Assembly (NCBI RefSeq): GCF_001311985.1
Contig: NZ_BBCJ01000020.1
Span: forward strand, 1 to 64,000
DNA: 64,000 bases
Source of the DNA: Geotalea toluenoxydans JCM 15764
Lineage (GTDB): Bacteria > Desulfobacterota > Desulfuromonadia > Geobacterales > Geobacteraceae
Direction: 5' to 3'
Below, in pieces: positions 61,134-64,000 of the stretch. The position numbers were made by a program, and so were the translations under genes. Position 1 is the first letter of the stretch, and each line of letters begins with the position of its first letter. The notes beneath the pieces are model-generated. The model saw only the letters and a list, made by a program, of their open reading frames with translations, ran no database searches and was not told the DNA's origin.

Positions 61134-61151
61134 AACATACCTCTTAAAGAT

Positions 61152-61231
61152 TGTTCTATGTTCAATGTTCTAAGTTCTATGTAAAAAACAAAAGCCTAAA
61201 ACTTAGAACCTAGAACCCAGAACCTAGAACG
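61152..61231. repeat. Inverted heptamer-repeat array (TGTTCTA/TAGAACC type)
   Basis: The left arm has four 7-base units (TGTTCTA, TGTTCAA, TGTTCTA, AGTTCTA) and the right arm has four (TAGAACC, TAGAACC, CAGAACC, TAGAACG). The arms are complementary except at about one position per unit, giving a possible 28-bp stem around a 24-base AT-rich loop. It occupies nearly the whole spacer between hpnA and dxs. Confidence 0.8.
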
Positions 61232-61236
61232 TGGTA

Positions 61237-62221
61237 TCACTTGGCATAGCCTTCAAGCCGGAACCATTCTACTGCTTTTGCCAGGCGTCGGCTACAGAAT
61301 TCTGCGGCAGTCCCAGTTCCTCGACAGCCTTGGAAGAGTCGAAGAACATGAACTTGCGTGCCATCTGCACGCCGGCCAGAGGTATAAGCGGTTCCTTGCC
61401 GGTCAATGCCGCCAGTGCCTCGTTGGCGTACGCGGCAAAGAGAATGGGGTAGTAGGGGAGTCTGACCCTGGGCGCCGGGAGTCTGGTGATTTCCTCAAGG
61501 GAGGCGAATATCTGCTTCAGGCTCAGGTTCTTGTTCCCCAGGACGTATTTTTCGCCGATGCGCCCTTTTTGGGCAGCCAGGATATGGCCACGGCGCAATC
61601 TTCCACGTCAATGATGTTGAGGCCGGTATCCAGGTATGCCGGCATTTTGCCGTTGAGGAAATCGACGATAATTTTGCCGGTGGGGGTCGGCTTGATGTCA
61701 AGTCTACCGACCGGCGTGGACGGATTGACGATGACCAGCGGTAGTCCCTTGGCGATGAAGGATTCCGCTTCCCGCTCGGCGAGAAACTTGCTTTTCTTGT
61801 AATGACCGACCATGTCGGCAAGGCTTACCGGTGTCGACTCGTTACCCGGATTGCCATCGCCCGGATTGCCCAGGGTACCGACGCTGCTGGTGTAGACTAC
61901 CTTGCTAACCTCGGCCTTGAGTGCGGCAGCAAGGACATTACGGGTACCGTTTACGTTGATCTCGTACATCTGCGACGGTTCTTTCGTCCATAGCCGGTAG
62001 TCGGCGGCGGCATGGAAAACCATATCGCAGCCCCTGATGCCCTTTTCCAGGGACTCAGGGGCACAGAGATCACCCTCGCATATTTCAACGTCGAGCCCAT
62101 TGATGTTGCTGCGGTCGGAGCCTGCCCTGGCCAGGGCCTTGACTGTAGCTCCGTCCTTCAATAGTTCCCTGACGATGCTTGCGCCTATGAAACCGGTTGC
62201 TCCGGTGACAAAAACTTTCAT
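61237..62221 (-). CDS. hpnA: Hopanoid-associated sugar epimerase HpnA, frameshifted
   Basis: This is an NAD-dependent epimerase/dehydratase of the extended SDR fold. The N-terminal MKVFVTGATGFIGASIVREL is the dinucleotide-binding loop. VYTSSVGTLG and YKKSKFLAE hold the catalytic Ser and the YxxxK pair, and NPSTPVGRLDIKPTPTG is characteristic of HpnA. Breaks near 61577 and 61282 are repaired by one base each; the true end is then EWFRLEGYAK with its stop at 61237-61239. The restored length is about 328 residues. The start is ATG 62221 (MKVF), not the longer upstream frame. It neighbours shc and dxs in a hopanoid cluster. Confidence 0.85.
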
Positions 62222-62246
62222 GGATCGAATCTGGTCTTGGACCTGG

Positions 62247-64000
62247 TTATTTGTTATGCTCACTGACCTGCATTTCGGCCCTTCCCCCCGTTTTCCGGCG
62301 GTAGGTGCCCAGTGCAGTGAGGGGGAAGCAGTTGCGGTAGATATGGTACTTGATCATGAAGAACTTTGGAAAACCGGTGCCGGTATAAAGGTCCTCATCA
62401 GGTGCCGTCGCTCTTCTGGGTGGCAAGCAGATACTGTACGCCCCGGGCGACGGCGCCAGAATTCTCTTCGCCGACAGCCATCAGTGCCAGTAGTGCCCAA
62501 CCGGTTTGTGAGGCGGTGCTGGCGCCTATGCCCGCCAGTGACGAGTCATGATAGGATTCGCAGGTCTCGCCCCAGCCGCCGTCTATATTCTGTCGGGATT
62601 TCAACCAGTTAATGGCTTTCCTGATGTACGGTTGGTTGAGGTCTTCACCCATGGCGGAAAGCCCGCACAGAACGGACCAGGTGCCGTAAATGTAGTTTAC
62701 TCCCCAGCGTCCCCACCAGCTGCCGTCCGGCTCCTGATTCCTCTTGATGAAATCCAGTGCCCTGACTGCAGGTGGGTAATCCTTGGCGTAGCGAATGTTC
62801 CCATGAGCTCCAACATCCGTCCGGTAAGGTCGACAGTGGGGGGTCGATAAGGGCTTCAAGGTCGGCAAAGGGGATCTTGTTCAACAGGTACTTGGTGTTA
62901 TCTTTGTCGAAGGCGCCCCAGCCGCCGTTCTTGCTCTGCATGCCCAGGCACCAGCTGATGCCGCGCTTGATGGCGGTGTCCATTGATTTGCGGTCCTTGA
63001 CGGCAACATCCTTGAGGGCCATCATGACAAAACCGGAGTCATCCACATCGGGATACCAGTCGTTGAGGAACTCGAAAGCCCACCCTCCCGGCTCAAGCTC
63101 CGGCGATTTGACCTTCCAGTCTCCGGCCTTGCGGATCTCCTTGTCCAGAAGCCATTGTGCCGCCTTGACCAGCGCCGGGTGGTCGTTGGGTACATCTGAA
63201 TCCACCAGCGCCTTCAATGCCAGCGCCGTATCCCAGACGGGCGAAATGCAGGACTGCAGTACAAGGCTGTCTTCGCTCTCGATGCAGAAATTGTCCAGCG
63301 CCTCCAACCCCTTGGCCACGGCAGGGTGGTTGTTGGCGTACCCCAGACAGTGGAGGGCCAGGACCGAATTGAGCATGGCCGGCTGGATGCCGCCCCAGTC
63401 GCCGGTGATTTCCTGGTGTTCCAGTACCCAGTTCTCAGCTGTGAGCATTGCCTTTTTCTTGAAGGGGCGAATGGGGTTGCTTTCATATACCTTGAGGATG
63501 TGGTCGACGCCGATAAAGAAGTTCTTCCAGGTAAAAATGCCGTCTTCCTTGGTGAAGGTGTAGTCGATGGGGCTGGGGGGACGGACGTACAATTCCTGAA
63601 CCCTGGAAGCCGGCGGCAGTTTACGCACTGGTCTCTCTGTCATGACGATTGACAGGGGGATGATGGTGGCTCGGGACCAGCTGGAAAGCTCATACATATT
63701 GAAATATGCCCAGTTTGGCAGCAGGATGAGCTCTATGGGCATGGATGGTACGCCGAACCAGGCGAACTCCCCGAAGAGGGCGAGGAAAATCTTGGTAAAG
63801 ACGCGGGTTTTGATGATGCCGCCATTGTCGAGAATAAAGGCACGCGCCTTGACCATGGCCGGATGATCGGCCGGGTACCCGGCCAGCTTCAGGGCAAAAT
63901 AGGCCTCGACGGTGGTTGAAAGATCACCGGGACCGCCGTAGTAGATGGTCCAGAATCCCTCTTCAGTCTGTTTGCTGAGGAGGTAGTTGGCCATTTTCCG
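62247..64000 (-). CDS. shc: Squalene-hopene cyclase, N-terminus outside window, frameshifted
   Basis: The frame is open to the window edge, and about 90-100 N-terminal residues expected for the family are missing, so the gene starts to the right of position 64000. The catalytic DVDD sits in WYPDVDDSGFVMMAL, matching the DxDD proton donor. QW repeats are visible (QSKNGGWGAFD, QNIDGGWGETCE, QEPDGSWWGRWG). The frame breaks near 62858 (run of six G on the plus strand), 62808 and 62398; with repair the protein ends in TGFPKFFMIKYHIYRNCFPL and a short tail. It cyclises squalene to hopene at the membrane. hpnA follows 25 bases downstream. Confidence 0.9.

Overview
The window looks like chromosomal DNA of an anaerobic, metal-respiring member of the Desulfuromonadales/Geobacterales (Geobacter or Geotalea type). 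The reasons are the multiheme c-type cytochromes next to a ferredoxin/NrfD quinol-oxidoreductase module, the hopanoid genes (shc, hpnA, hpnH) with dxs, a two-domain mannose-1-phosphate guanylyltransferase/phosphomannomutase, many sensory and cyclic-nucleotide proteins, and large secreted repeat proteins. This placement rests on gene content, not on a database search. No rRNA, tRNA, CRISPR array, prophage or insertion sequence was recognised.

Layout. 1-6.7 kb: end of a secreted CARDB protein, a MerA-type reductase, transketolase, a Crp/Fnr regulator and a DUF523 protein. 7-16.6 kb: a histidine kinase/response regulator pair, then a sugar-nucleotide and alpha-glucan block (ManC-PMM fusion, GH57 hydrolase, galT, glgA). 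16.8-18.8 kb: a TIGR00300-type ornithine cyclodeaminase-like protein and arginase, which together suggest arginine to ornithine to proline. 19.1-23.5 kb: a seven-heme NapC/NirT-type cytochrome divergent from a tetraheme cytochrome, a four-cluster ferredoxin and an NrfD subunit, resembling a Geobacter Cbc menaquinol oxidoreductase. 23.6-34.7 kb: class V aminotransferase, zinc-ribbon protein, rubredoxin, GTP-type PEP carboxykinase, a REC-PAS-GGDEF-EAL protein, an XRE-cupin regulator, a Do-like lipoprotein protease, RluD and PgeF. 34.9-40.2 kb: a lipoprotein, a GAF-containing type II/IV secretion ATPase and a CHASE2 adenylate cyclase.

40.2-58 kb is the accessory part. It holds a hipBA toxin-antitoxin pair with a probably leaderless promoter, an intact higA beside a decayed higB, and then an AT-richer block of secreted or surface genes: an eight-repeat fibronectin III protein, a cysteine-rich exported protein, a large RHS/YD-repeat protein with a non-core glycine- and cysteine-rich C-terminal domain, and directly behind it a 59-residue two-helix membrane protein. 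This last pair has the architecture of a polymorphic toxin and its immunity protein, with no family I recognise, and is the best candidate here for something undescribed. A chorismatase-like protein, an octaheme-HEAT-TPR protein, an RCC1-repeat protein and a protein with a phage-type S74 chaperone domain follow. 58.2-64 kb carries hpnH, dxs, hpnA and shc on the minus strand.

Two global observations. First, about 40 single-base frame breaks interrupt otherwise well conserved genes, including essential ones (tkt, pckG, rluD), and the reading always resumes in another frame with the expected residues. This looks like sequencing or assembly error rather than gene decay, so these loci are annotated as single CDS with the break positions given. 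Second, three intergenic spacers contain inverted arrays of 7-base repeats of different sequence but the same architecture.
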